DNA of 61,488 nt from an uncultured Nostoc sp. (lineage in GTDB: Bacteria > Cyanobacteriota > Cyanobacteriia > Cyanobacteriales > Nostocaceae), in contig NZ_CALMFY010000043.1 in the NCBI RefSeq assembly GCF_937863485.1, positions 111,445-172,932 of the forward strand. The letters are read 5' to 3'. The notes beneath the pieces were generated by a model that saw nothing but the letters and a program-made list of their open reading frames with translations, did no database searches and was not told the origin of the DNA. Every line of letters starts with the position of its first letter. The first letter of the stretch is position 1. The position numbers and the translations under genes are program-made. This document shows, piece after piece, positions 37,001 through 44,574 of the stretch.

Positions 37001-37406
37001 TCACGAAAGCCAATCTTTTGTCGTGGAAGTAGGGCGTTTCGTGACCCTTCATCGCCAAAGTTTCGATGGGGTCTGTGTTGGGTAAATTGCAACGAACGTA
37101 AATGTCTTCAACAGATGCGATCGCAGTTTTCTTATCTGGTAAATCAATTTGATACATTTCTGTATCTTCATCCCAGATGAAAATTCTGCCAACTATCCAT
37201 TTATCCTGAGTTTGGGACTTAATATAGCATCGAGCCTGGGGTTCAAGCTTGACTTCAGAGAGTGAATTTAAAGGTAAAGTTTTTTGGAGACGTTGCCCTA
37301 TGGAGCAGAAATACTCAACGTTCGCATTGGCATCAGATATTTCCGTAACTTTTCCTATACCCAAAGAGTTATTCTGGGACTGTACTAATAAACCGAGCTT
37401 AATCAT
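34098..37406 (-). CDS. Large SNF2/RapA-type helicase (RapA or DpdE-like)
   Basis: An 1102-residue protein. After a 120-residue SH3-like N-terminal part (GLLVQSQNNSLGIGKVTEIS) comes the SNF2 core. Motif I is ADEVGLGKTIEAGAI (about residue 180), motif II DEAHH (about 255), motif III LLSATPVLNHEQDFL, and the C-terminal lobe has VCDRSGEEGRNLQFADWLIH and QRIGRLDRIGS. Over 400 C-terminal residues are helical and unassigned. RapA recycles RNA polymerase. The similar-length DpdE belongs to 7-deazaguanine DNA modification systems, but no dpd genes are visible here, so the subfamily is open. It stands alone and intact. Confidence 0.8.
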   Translation of the reverse strand: MIKLGLLVQSQNNSLGIGKVTEISDANANVEYFCSIGQRLQKTLPLNSLSEVKLEPQARCYIKSQTQDKWIVGRIFIWDEDTEMYQIDLPDKKTAIASVEDIYVRCNLPNTDPIETLAMKGHETPYFHDKRLAFVKSLIQQRAVSRGMTGLISANINLYPHQVEVVRRVLEDPIQRYLLADEVGLGKTIEAGAILRQFLLDEPKKGAVVLVPQYLLKQWRLELENKFYISHFGKRVAVLAVEDIHKINLKARIGCLILDEAHHIAAMATSKDATVRQRFETCKELAHKSDRLLLLSATPVLNHEQDFLAMLHLLDPTTYKLGDLAGFRAKVESRQQIGKLLLSFNEGAEPVVLKSNLQQLRNLFAEDKYLLKLADDLENLQANSPEQEQIVQAIRTHVSDTYRLHRRMLRNRRAAVEDVIFDRNFTPKEEYDLDERSPDIHELLNQWRNVAPGEKQYQRIFLLLFLASGTWLGILEQVITARLTGKPDSKLIQEFKEDDIRLLTITPKFSGEEEILQSLLKIIRQPQEDGERTENLKTVLLNQLGTYFKIPANVRKNQKEFVTRIQQRIKRPITGDILPKFIVFTSFVQTCGEIVRYLSDTFGAETVAKHQFGESPDKVEEDLSKFKNNLNCFILVCDRSGEEGRNLQFADWLIHFDLPWSPNQLEQRIGRLDRIGSKIGVQSCALIGPYLPDSPHNAWYQVLKDGFGIFQQSIASLQFYVDEKLAELETTLFQSSAAGLLEMISPIQEQIEAEIAKISEQNALNEIDANDEIATQYFQDLDNYDACHLEIKRAVEGWICDALGFRALNNPDSSEIRRYQPTTRTLVPINELKNRFADSYLDQFGTYNRRVANQNSGIKLFRIGEGFVEALLNYINWDDRGEAFAMWRTDASWDAKEGKEWFGFQCNYVVEANLKIAKQVLIDYKLDNSQFKNLQRRVDALFPPIIETIYVDGRKEPIRVVEDKAILGILQRAYKDKNNNQGRDYNLAKERLGIIDDFVDPSKWQNFCYQVRNTSSELLSNRPDFIDLCQSCANVAEKKLGNRVEQLRLRLNQQSWDNALAEELKIETALNAAILEGIRQPQIRLDSVGFIIVSGRSLVQFE

Positions 37407-37599
37407 AGATCCAGTCCCCTGAACACACTAAAAGAACCTTCCAGACTAGTTTTTTAACCTATATCTGGCAGTTTTGTCGATCAACATTATAGATAATAAA
37501 CTGGTATTACTGTTTTTGTCGTCATAGCGATGTCTACGACGGGCTATGACGCTCGTTCGCGCCAGCGTGCCGTAGGCAAGACTCGCTCTAAGCGAACGC

Positions 37600-37658
37600 A
37601 AGAGCGTCTCTAAGAGTTGCCATACCGCAGGCTTTACGCAACTCTTGGAGACGCTCTT
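37600..37658. repeat. Long hairpin of dispersed repeat words
   Basis: Arms at 37600-37620 and 37638-37658 (AAGAGCGTCTCTAAGAGTT and its inverse) pair over 20 of 21 bases with a 17-base loop. This sits in a 160-base cluster of palindromic words (gcgtagcttgcttcccc, cgtaggggtacgc) from 37540 to 37700, upstream of the SNF2 helicase gene. A structured RNA or a recombination hot spot are both possible. Confidence 0.8.
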
Positions 37659-37785
37659 GCGTAGCTTGCTTCCCCGTAGGGGTACGCTATCGACGTCGCT
37701 CCACCACAGCCAATTAGTAAAATCAGCAATTTTCTAGGTAAATAGAAGACGCCCTACGGGCACAGCAATATTCATTGGTGTCAAC

Positions 37786-37881
37786 TTACAGCTATTTTCA
37801 GGTAAATAGACCACGCGGTAGGGGATCTTGGCCTTGCGCCCCTACAACAGATATGGTTCAAATACTTGAATTCTGCTGTAA
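37786..37881. repeat. MITE-like element, family with TTACAGC ends (copy 3), next to a truncated copy
   Basis: TTACAGCTATTTTCA at 37786-37800 and TTCTGCTGTAA at the right end are inverted. The core differs from the other copies (ggggatcttggccttgcgcccc). Immediately left, 37727-37785 carries ttttctaggtaaatag plus tacgggcacagcaat, a partial copy of the same family, so one copy inserted beside or into another. Confidence 0.75.
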
Positions 37882-38049
37882 CGTGAAAGTTACTAAGCAA
37901 AAATGCTTTGAGACATTACCTCGTTCATCTCGTTCCCAGTCTTCGACTGGAAATGCCCCTCATTGAGGCTCCGCCTCTCTGACTTGTGGCAGAGTAGAGA
38001 CGTTACATGTAACGTCTCTACATTCGTTTTCACTCCTATGTCTATTGTC

Positions 38050-38238
38050 AGGGGACACATTGGCATTGTCAGAGGACGCATTGGCATTGTCAAAGGACGC
38101 ATTGGCATTGTCAAAGGACACATTGTCATTATCAAAGGACACATTGGCATTGAAAGAGGAACCATTTGCATTTTCAAAGGAAACATTGTCATTGTCAAAG
38201 GACGCATTAGCATTGTCAAGGGACGCATTGGCATTGCA
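38050..38238. repeat. 21-bp tandem repeat, nine units
   Basis: Nine contiguous 21-base units, consensus AAAGGACGCATTGGCATTGTC, begin at 38050, 38071, 38092 and so on to 38218. Because 21 is divisible by three, the forward and reverse frames shown stay open: one plus frame gives the heptapeptide SKDALAL repeated, and a minus frame gives FDNANAS. No ribosome site or upstream gene supports translation. The same sequence words make up the 41-bp units at 14441. Confidence 0.9.
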
Positions 38239-38269
38239 AGGTATTGACGAATTTAATTAACTACGAATT

Positions 38270-38373
38270 TAGAACTTACGCACCGTGACGAAATTACGTC
38301 ATTGCGTTCGCGTAGCGTCTCGTAGAGAAGCAATCTCAAACTTTGTTTTTATATTCTTAGTGCGTAAGTCCTA
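38270..38373. repeat. MITE with 14-base inverted ends and a GAATT target duplication
   Basis: The 104-base element has ends TAGAACTTACGCAC (38270-38283) and GTGCGTAAGTCCTA (38360-38373), inverted with one mismatch. It is flanked by GAATT at 38265-38269 and 38374-38378. The empty site is seen in the related block at 14800-14821 (ctacaaattaatgaaatg). The interior has a cgttcgcgtagcgtctcgt REP word. No coding capacity. Confidence 0.9.
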
Positions 38374-38476
38374 GAATTAATGAAATGCTGTACTTAGCTG
38401 ATTATGTGCTGCAACAGATTCACGCTTTGGCTTGATAACGCCACGATACAATTAAGGTGATGTAGTTTTATTTACT

Positions 38477-38731
38477 ATGAAGAAAATCAGAGACAACACA
38501 ATTAAGTTAAATCAATTTTTAAAGTTGATGGGTATAGTGCCAACTGGAGGGCAAGCCAAGCTGATGATTCAAGGTGGCGATGTCCAAGTAAACGGTATGC
38601 TGGAAACCCGACGAGGACGGCGACTAGTACCGGGTGATAAAGTTACAATACAAGGACAGACTTTAGAGGTGAATTTGAACAACAATGAAGACCAAGACGT
38701 AGTAATAGATTTTGCCGAACAAACAGAGTAA
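38477..38731 (+). CDS. S4-domain RNA-binding protein (YbcJ-like)
   Basis: An 84-residue protein made almost wholly of one S4 domain: IKLNQFLKLMGIVPTGGQAK, then LMIQGGDVQVNGMLETRRGR and RLVPGDKVTIQGQ. S4 domains bind structured RNA, often rRNA. The acidic tail (NNNEDQDVVIDFAEQTE) is outside the domain. The ATG at 38477 gives MKKIRDNTIK. It is 47 bases upstream of arfB on the same strand, which hints at a shared transcript and a ribosome-linked role. Confidence 0.85.
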   Translation: MKKIRDNTIKLNQFLKLMGIVPTGGQAKLMIQGGDVQVNGMLETRRGRRLVPGDKVTIQGQTLEVNLNNNEDQDVVIDFAEQTE

Positions 38732-38778
38732 AGGATTTTTATCTCAAATTTACAAGTTCCTCTTTTGTCTTGTGAGTA

Positions 38779-39195
38779 ATGCTACAAATTTCCCACAAAG
38801 TTATTATCCCACAGAGTGAGATTGAAATTAGTGCGATTCGTTCGCAAGGAGCGGGAGGCCAAAATGTGAATAAGGTTTCCACTGCAATTCACTTGCGCTT
38901 CGATATTGCAGCTTCATCATTACCGGATTATTATAAACAACAGCTTTTAAAGCTGAATGATCGACGCATCACCCAGGAAGGAGTTGTCGTAATCAAAGCG
39001 CAGGAACACCGAAGCCAAGAGAACAATCGAGAATCAGCGTTGAGACGACTTCAAGAACTTATTCAAAGCGCAGTTGTAGTAACGATAAAACGCAAACCCA
39101 CGAAACCAACTCGCAGTTCTCAAAGAAAGCGCCTCGACTATAAAACTAAGCGCGGACAGGTTAAGTCGAACAGAGGGCAAGTGACAGATTCTTGA
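38779..39195 (+). CDS. arfB: Peptidyl-tRNA hydrolase ArfB (stalled-ribosome rescue)
   Basis: A 138-residue release-factor-like hydrolase. The catalytic GGQ is in RSQGAGGQNVNKVSTAIHLR (about residues 22-41). The basic tail (KRKPTKPTRSSQRKRLDYKT and KRGQVKSNRGQV) is the unfolded segment that enters the empty mRNA channel in ArfB/ICT1. It frees ribosomes stalled on truncated mRNA. The ATG at 38779 gives MLQISHKVIIPQSEIE. Length is normal and the gene is intact. Confidence 0.95.
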   Translation: MLQISHKVIIPQSEIEISAIRSQGAGGQNVNKVSTAIHLRFDIAASSLPDYYKQQLLKLNDRRITQEGVVVIKAQEHRSQENNRESALRRLQELIQSAVVVTIKRKPTKPTRSSQRKRLDYKTKRGQVKSNRGQVTDS

Positions 39196-39334
39196 TTTAT
39201 AAATTAAATTTTGCCACTCCATTTGGTCGCAAAATCTAACCAGAGAACTAAGACTAATTCCTTCTATTGACTGTGGTCAAGTTCATGACTTAGTTGGTTA
39301 GCTTGAGAATAGTAACTATTAAAGGTGAAAAAAG

Positions 39335-39511
39335 ATGAATAAGACATTACTAACAATTTTGATGCTTGCGCTCTTACTCTTATTCATCATCTCTCCCTTT
39401 GCTGCCCTTGCTAGTTTAATGCTGGTAGTGTTTGTTTCGGCGTTTTTCTCTTTACTAGGAAACTTGTTCCAAGCAATAATTGGTGGTGACACCAATCCAA
39501 AAGGGTCTTAA
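39335..39511 (+). CDS. Small two-helix membrane protein (58 residues)
   Basis: ATG 39335, preceded by AAGGTG at 39322-39327, reads MNKTLLTILMLALLLLFIIS, then a second hydrophobic stretch (LMLVVFVSAFFSLLGNLFQAI) and GGDTNPKGS before TAA at 39509-39511. The two hydrophobic segments are almost continuous, which suggests an inner-membrane or thylakoid mini-protein. No family is recognised. A clear start signal and non-random composition support it as a real gene. Confidence 0.6.
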   Translation: MNKTLLTILMLALLLLFIISPFAALASLMLVVFVSAFFSLLGNLFQAIIGGDTNPKGS

Positions 39512-39674
39512 CACATCCTGCACTGTCAAATTATCTTCTTTTCCATACGCGCTGCTTCATAAAGCATTTGCCAGAGAAAAGGCTCATCTTCCTGTGTGAG
39601 TGGACAAATTGAATAATCCATGACCATAAACAAAAAGGTACAAGCCCCTAAATTTATTTATGGGGTTCAAAATA

Positions 39675-39715
39675 TTTGACTTTTGACTTTTGACTTTTGA
39701 CTTTTGACTTTTGAC
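39675..39715. repeat. 7-bp short tandem repeat (TTTTGAC)n
   Basis: Six head-to-tail copies of TTTTGAC, the first lacking one T. Short heptamer arrays like this are frequent in Nostoc genomes. A second short array is near 55527. A REP-like gcgtagcgtctccttggcg word follows at 39726. Confidence 0.9.
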
Positions 39716-39775
39716 TTCCCCGTTCGCGTAGCGTCTCCTTGGCGCAGCCTCTCGTAGAGAAGAGTTGGGGCTGAC

Positions 39776-40360
39776 TCATGCCCCAAAGTCCGCTTTTGTC
39801 AAATTTAGGGTAATTTCACTCAGTGGTGTCGGTAAACCATCAATGCTGACGAGATTTCTCTTCTGTTGAAATTCTCGAACTCCCTCTTCACCTTTTTTAC
39901 TAGCCCAGTTTACTAAAGTCTGGCGCTGACCTCGATATTCATAGAGTGGTACGCCAAAACCACAGGAAGTCTGTACTTGTTCAATATCAGCGACGATAAT
40001 TTGACGAGCTCCAGGCATCGGCAAAAACAGAGAATAGAGGGAGTCCCAGTCTGGAGAACTTGGTAAAATCGTCTTTCCTTGACCGTAAAGACGCAGGATA
40101 CACGCAGGTTCCTCAAAGGCGCAAAACATAAAGGTTATCCGCCCATTTTCTTGCAAATGGGCTGATGTTTCGTTACCACTGCCTGTAAGGTCTACGTAAC
40201 CTACTCGGTTGGGAGAGAGGATACAAAAGCAGCCTAAACCTTTAGGAGAGAGGTTAACATGACCTGTAGAACTCAAAGGTGCAGAGCCAACGAAGAAAAG
40301 GTGTTGAGCAGTAATAAAGTCTTGCAGTTCGTCAGTAATAGAGTCAAAAAATTTAGACAT
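39776..40360 (-). CDS. Pyridoxamine 5'-phosphate oxidase-fold protein
   Basis: A 194-residue protein of the PNPOx-like flavin-binding split-barrel family. Markers are FFVGSAPLSSTGHVNLSPKG near the start, VGYVDLTGSGNETSAHLQEN, RITFMFCAFEEPACILRLYG, and a CGFGVPLYEYRGQRQTLVNW tail. Members bind FMN, F420 or heme and vary in function. It is probably an oxidoreductase, not the vitamin B6 enzyme itself. ATG 40360, no partner gene apparent. It looks intact. Confidence 0.8.
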   Translation of the reverse strand: MSKFFDSITDELQDFITAQHLFFVGSAPLSSTGHVNLSPKGLGCFCILSPNRVGYVDLTGSGNETSAHLQENGRITFMFCAFEEPACILRLYGQGKTILPSSPDWDSLYSLFLPMPGARQIIVADIEQVQTSCGFGVPLYEYRGQRQTLVNWASKKGEEGVREFQQKRNLVSIDGLPTPLSEITLNLTKADFGA

Positions 40361-40471
40361 AAACTGTCTGATTTATATTTGCAAATTTCCCATCTTCTCA
40401 GGCTATGTCTTAGCTAAACATCTAGCAAGCCCTAATTGCCGATGTCTAAGTAAGTAAGGACTTACAAAATG

Positions 40472-40996
40472 TTACTGTCTCATGTACCGACTAGCCATTT
40501 GGATGGCATCAGCGATATCCACATCACCATCACCGTCAGCATCCAAGAAAGAATTCAGTACAGGATTGCCGCCAGCTTGGGGATTGGTGGCATTGGCACC
40601 TGATTGCAAAAACTTTAGTACCAAAGGTACTGCTAAAGGTAGCAATTGTTGAACTATACCAGCATCCAATCCAGTGCGCTGGGCAGCAACTTCAGCTACT
40701 TGTTGTTGTATCTGAGAAGAAAACAGCGAATCGACGGCTTCGGGGTTAGGTGAAGTACCAGCATATTGATTCACTAGAGTTTGTGTGGCTTCATTACCAT
40801 CTGTGGCTTGCTTATCTTGTAAAGCAGAACGTACTTGACCACCCACAATAGACAAAACTGATTGGATGGTAGACGGGTCTGTACCAGTGCGATCGCTCAA
40901 CTGCTGTACAGTGTTAATAATACCTCCCAGTTGACCTAAGCTGCCTTGTTGATTAGGATTAGCGACGGCACCAAGAATTTGATCGAAAAGTCCCAT
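40472..40996 (-). CDS. DUF937 family protein with C-terminal EF-hand-like tail
   Basis: A 174-residue protein. The N-terminal YidB/DUF937-type region includes MGLFDQILGAVANPNQQGSL, LGGIINTVQQLSDRTGTDPS and QQLLPLAVPLVLKFLQSGAN. It ends with DADGDGDVDIADAIQMASRY, a single Ca-binding dockerin/EF-hand-like loop. DUF937 proteins are widespread and of unknown role. It is intact with start ATG 40996. The calcium site is inferred from the DxDxDxDxxD pattern. Confidence 0.8.
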   Translation of the reverse strand: MGLFDQILGAVANPNQQGSLGQLGGIINTVQQLSDRTGTDPSTIQSVLSIVGGQVRSALQDKQATDGNEATQTLVNQYAGTSPNPEAVDSLFSSQIQQQVAEVAAQRTGLDAGIVQQLLPLAVPLVLKFLQSGANATNPQAGGNPVLNSFLDADGDGDVDIADAIQMASRYMRQ

Positions 40997-41137
40997 AAGT
41001 TTGTTTTTCCCTTTGTTCTCAAAAAGTTTGCCAAAACTGGCTTGAAGTCTTTTGTGTAGGCAGACTTTCGTAAGTCCACTAAAAGATTAGAACACGCCAG
41101 CTCATAATGAACGAATAAAATTTCAAAAGCTACTAGC
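40997..41137. promoter_or_regulatory. Upstream region of the DUF937 gene
   Basis: This 140-base stretch separates the DUF937 start from a kinase remnant and should contain its promoter. No clear -35/-10 pair stands out to me. Confidence 0.25.
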
Positions 41138-41405
41138 TCAAGGGTGAGAAATCGGCACAGCGATACCTGCGGTAGGCAGAGTGATCGTAAATTCTGAACC
41201 TCGATTTAACTCAGATTGACAAGTAATTTTACCCTAATGTTTTTCTACCACAATCTGATATGCGTAGGCGTAGCCCGCCACAGGCATCGCTAGCCCCAAA
41301 CCAGTACCAATGACTCGTTATTTGGTTGTGAAAAATGTTTCAAATATCTTTTTCTGATTTTCTGGTAAATACCAAAGCCGTTGTCTGCAATTCGCACTAT
41401 CACTA
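41138..41405 (-). pseudogene. Histidine kinase remnant (HATPase end)
   Basis: Reading the minus strand in shifting frames gives VIVRIADNGFGIYQKIRK (N and G1 boxes), then broken G2 sequence, then KNIRVKLLVNLS in one frame or KITCQSELNRGSEFTITLPT in another, ending AGIAVPISHP and TGA at 41138-41140. This matches the end of a kinase like the one at 51213-52508 but has several frameshifts and a stop. A gcgtaggcgtagcccgcc repeat word is inserted near 41266. Confidence 0.7.
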
Positions 41406-41662
41406 AAGGTTAAAAATACTGAAACTTTGATTCAGATTTATTGGTATGACAATACGATCGCTTTTTTGGTTATTGCTAGAAGCGATCGCTCCTACTCAGT
41501 TTTATAATTTATGATCAACTCAAAGGCTTAAGCTTCAACCTCAGAAGTTCAAACTTCAGCCTCGTTGATCAAAAGCTCCTTCCTAGCACTCTGGTAAAAA
41601 ATACTGAAACTATTAAGATTAGAAGCATCTGCCTACTGAATACCCACTAATCTTTCCCAACC

Positions 41663-43216
41663 ATGCCTCTGTCACGCATAGTAACGCTGATTGTTGGTCT
41701 AATCGTCATTTTGGGGCTAGCCCTATGGCTAATTGATTCCCTATCGCGCCTCTATTGGCAATTGTCCTATTCGCCGTTGCTAGGCAATTTGCTGCTGTTG
41801 CTGCTGATTGTCCTCATAGGAGCGTTGGTTGCTGCTTTTGTTTATTATGTATTGGTGATTCGATCTGGAGAAAAGCGATCGCGCCGCAACCCGAAGCGAG
41901 TGACTGCGGCGCAAATTCCCGCTGCTAAATCTGATGCTGCTTCTACAACTCTCCAAGCTGTGCGACAACAGGTAGCACAAATTCAAGATGAGGTAGCACG
42001 CCAAGCTTTATTAAGTCGATCGCGAGAAATTGAAGCCAACTTAGCACGGGGTGAAATTCAAGTAGTAGTATTTGGTACGGGAAGTGCTGGTAAAACTTCT
42101 CTAGTTAATGCAATTATGGGACGCATGGTAGGTCAGGTGAATGCACCGATGGGTACAACCCAGGTTGGAGAAACCTATTGTCTACGGTTGAAGGGATTAG
42201 AACGCAAGATTTTAATTACAGATACACCAGGGATTTTAGAAGCAGGGGTAGCGGGAACGGAACGGGAACAAATGGCGCGAGAACTGGCAACAGAAGCAGA
42301 TTTACTGTTGTTTGTGGTAGATAATGACTTACGGCGTTCAGAATATGAGCCGCTGCGGGGGTTGGCAGAAATTGGTAAGCGATCGCTCCTAGTACTTAAC
42401 AAAACTGATCTCTATACAGATGAAGATAAAGAAGCTATCCTGGCTAGGTTGCGTCAACGGGTACTGGGATTTATTGCAACTAATGATGTGGTGGCGATCG
42501 CTGCTAATCCCCAACCTGCACAACTAGAAACTGGCGAAACCTTTCAGCCGGAACCGGATATTGTCCCCTTGTTGCGGCGCACGGCTGCTGTTTTACGGGC
42601 TGAGGGTGAAGATTTGGTAGCAGATAACATTCTTTTGCAATCTCTACGATTGGGAGACGAGGCGCGAAAACTCATTGATGGTCAGCGTCGCCGTCAAGCT
42701 GACAAAATCGTGGAACGTTTTCAGTGGATTGGTGCTGGTGTAGTATCAGTCACGCCGATACCAGTGGTAGATTTGCTGGCGACAGCTGCTGTTAATGCTC
42801 AAATGGTTGTGGAAATTGGCAGAGTCTACGGCTGTGAATTGAATATGGAACGGGGACGAGAGTTAGCCCTTTCTTTAGCGAAAACCATCGCCAGTTTGGG
42901 CATTGTCAAGGGAGCAATTCAATTATTATCTACAGCTTTGCAGCTCAATGTTGCCACCTTTATTATTGGTAGAGCGATTCAAGGCGTGACAGCAGCTTAT
43001 TTAACGCGAATTGCTGGTAAAAGTTTTATTGAATATTTTCGTCATGATCAAGATTGGGGTGATGGTGGAATGACGGAAGTTGTGCAGCGACAATTTCAAA
43101 TTAATCGCAGAGATGAATTTATCAAGGCTTTTATTCAAGAAGCGATCGCGCGGGTAGTGAAGCCGTTAACAGAAAAATCTGAGGTGGTTGAGGAAGATAC
43201 GGAAGCTGAGGGTTAG
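41663..43216 (+). CDS. Membrane-anchored GTPase with DUF697 domain
   Basis: A 517-residue protein. Two N-terminal membrane helices (IVTLIVGLIVILGLALWLID; LLLLLLIVLIGALVAAFVYY) are followed by a GTPase domain: G1 GTGSAGKTS, G2 threonines in MGTTQVG, G3 DTPG, G4 NKTD. C-terminal to this is a DUF697 helical region (RFQWIGAGVVSVTPIPVVDL). Such proteins are found across cyanobacteria and as chloroplast homologues, with roles in membrane processes not settled. The ATG at 41663 gives MPLSRIVTLIVG. It looks complete and stands alone. Confidence 0.9.
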   Translation: MPLSRIVTLIVGLIVILGLALWLIDSLSRLYWQLSYSPLLGNLLLLLLIVLIGALVAAFVYYVLVIRSGEKRSRRNPKRVTAAQIPAAKSDAASTTLQAVRQQVAQIQDEVARQALLSRSREIEANLARGEIQVVVFGTGSAGKTSLVNAIMGRMVGQVNAPMGTTQVGETYCLRLKGLERKILITDTPGILEAGVAGTEREQMARELATEADLLLFVVDNDLRRSEYEPLRGLAEIGKRSLLVLNKTDLYTDEDKEAILARLRQRVLGFIATNDVVAIAANPQPAQLETGETFQPEPDIVPLLRRTAAVLRAEGEDLVADNILLQSLRLGDEARKLIDGQRRRQADKIVERFQWIGAGVVSVTPIPVVDLLATAAVNAQMVVEIGRVYGCELNMERGRELALSLAKTIASLGIVKGAIQLLSTALQLNVATFIIGRAIQGVTAAYLTRIAGKSFIEYFRHDQDWGDGGMTEVVQRQFQINRRDEFIKAFIQEAIARVVKPLTEKSEVVEEDTEAEG

Positions 43217-43441
43217 GAGATTCTGACCATTGTTCACCTCTGGCTACTCAAAAGCGTAAACTAAGAAATTCTAGTAATTAATTTCTTACCAAGGATGGTC
43301 AAAGCCTCATATATCTAGGGTATTTAAGAGGCAGTGCGGCATAGCTTTATTACCCGGTCGGGGCTGATTGCTTACTTTGATAGACAGCAATCTGCGCTAC
43401 ACCAAGATTGTTATACTGTGTGCATAATCGTTTTAACATAA

Positions 43442-44436
43442 CTAAGCTGGTTCCTCAGTAACGATATATGTTTTGTCTCCTATTGATAGGTTTTCACCAT
43501 CCTCAATAATAGGTGCCCAAGCAATTTTCATACCTTCTCGCTTAAATTTTTGAGCAACAAATTCTATATATTCCATATCAGGCTGAACTGATATAAGTTT
43601 CAATAGTTCTGTACCTGCTTTTGTTAACATTCCAACTTCATTTCCGATTTCAGGCGTATCTTTCTCTCTTTCAAATAAGAGAATTAAAGAGGAGTAAAGT
43701 AAATTAGAGGTACTGCCGGAGGTACTAGCTTCAAAGGAAAAACCTAGAAACTCACTATCATTTATAAGACCAGCGTCTTTTAGATCAAGAATTTCAGAAA
43801 AGCCAATAGTATTATCTTTCTTAAAAATATATTCTCTTGGGTCAAGGTAAAAAGCTATGTTCTTATCACTTAGGACATATTTCCCTAATTCAACAAAGTT
43901 TTCTGCTTCTTGTCGTGAAAGATTTTCAATATCTCAAGAGTACGTAGCGAGAAAGAACCAGGTTTTGTAATCTCCCCAGCCAGGATTTTCCCCCACCAGT
44001 ATTGGAGATCTTCTGTTGAAATTTTCTCTGCTATATCAAAGAAATGATTAATCCATTCTGGTTCTGGCTTCTGTTCTGGGATCTCACTTTTATTTGCTAG
44101 TTCCTCAGCAGCGTTTGCACATACGGATTCTATATTCTGTTGCTTTCGTAACTCCTGGTATTCATTACGGTTTGCCGCACGCTCAGCAAGTGAGAGGATC
44201 GGGCTAGGTGTCTCAGAAGATCCCATCATCTTAACTTTACCGTCTTCATAATCTGCACCACCAAGCAACTTACGGCTCTCAGCCATAGCTTCGGAAATAA
44301 CTCGTATTTCGTAAGCTTTAGCCTCAGCATTTTTCTTGATCAGGTCTGGGCGTGAAACTGCACCAAACCCTTCAGCCATTACTTCAATAAGTCTCTTCAG
44401 TGGTTCACTAATGCCAGCTAAATCTTTGATTTCCAT
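43442..44436 (-). pseudogene. DUF2806-type protein, one-base frameshift
   Basis: The first frame (44436 down to 43885) reads MEIKDLAGISEPLKRLIEVM through STEDLQYWWGKILAGEITKP and SLRTLEILK, then goes off into IFHDKKQKTLLN and stops. The next frame continues the protein from LSRQEAENFVELGKYVLSDK to the C-terminus (KFKREGMKIAWAPIIEDGEN) at 43442. One A lost from the A-run at about 43918-43921 restores LEILKNLSRQEAENF. The whole protein would be about 330 residues. The family is of unknown function, sometimes near defence genes. A recent mutation or a sequencing error both fit, since nothing else is damaged. Confidence 0.75.
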
Positions 44437-44574
44437 TTACAGCTACGTATTTTTTACTTCCTAAAAATCGGTGTTTACAATGGTACAGATGTATTAATAA
44501 GAATTTAACCGTAAAAACACGTAAAATTAATTTTTTTGTGCCGGACTTGACCAAAATATTCTGTACTCCTATCA

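Noticed and set aside
37893..38260. Repetitive proteins in overlapping plus and minus frames
   Set aside because: They arise only because the 21-bp unit length is divisible by three; no ribosome site or flanking gene structure supports them.
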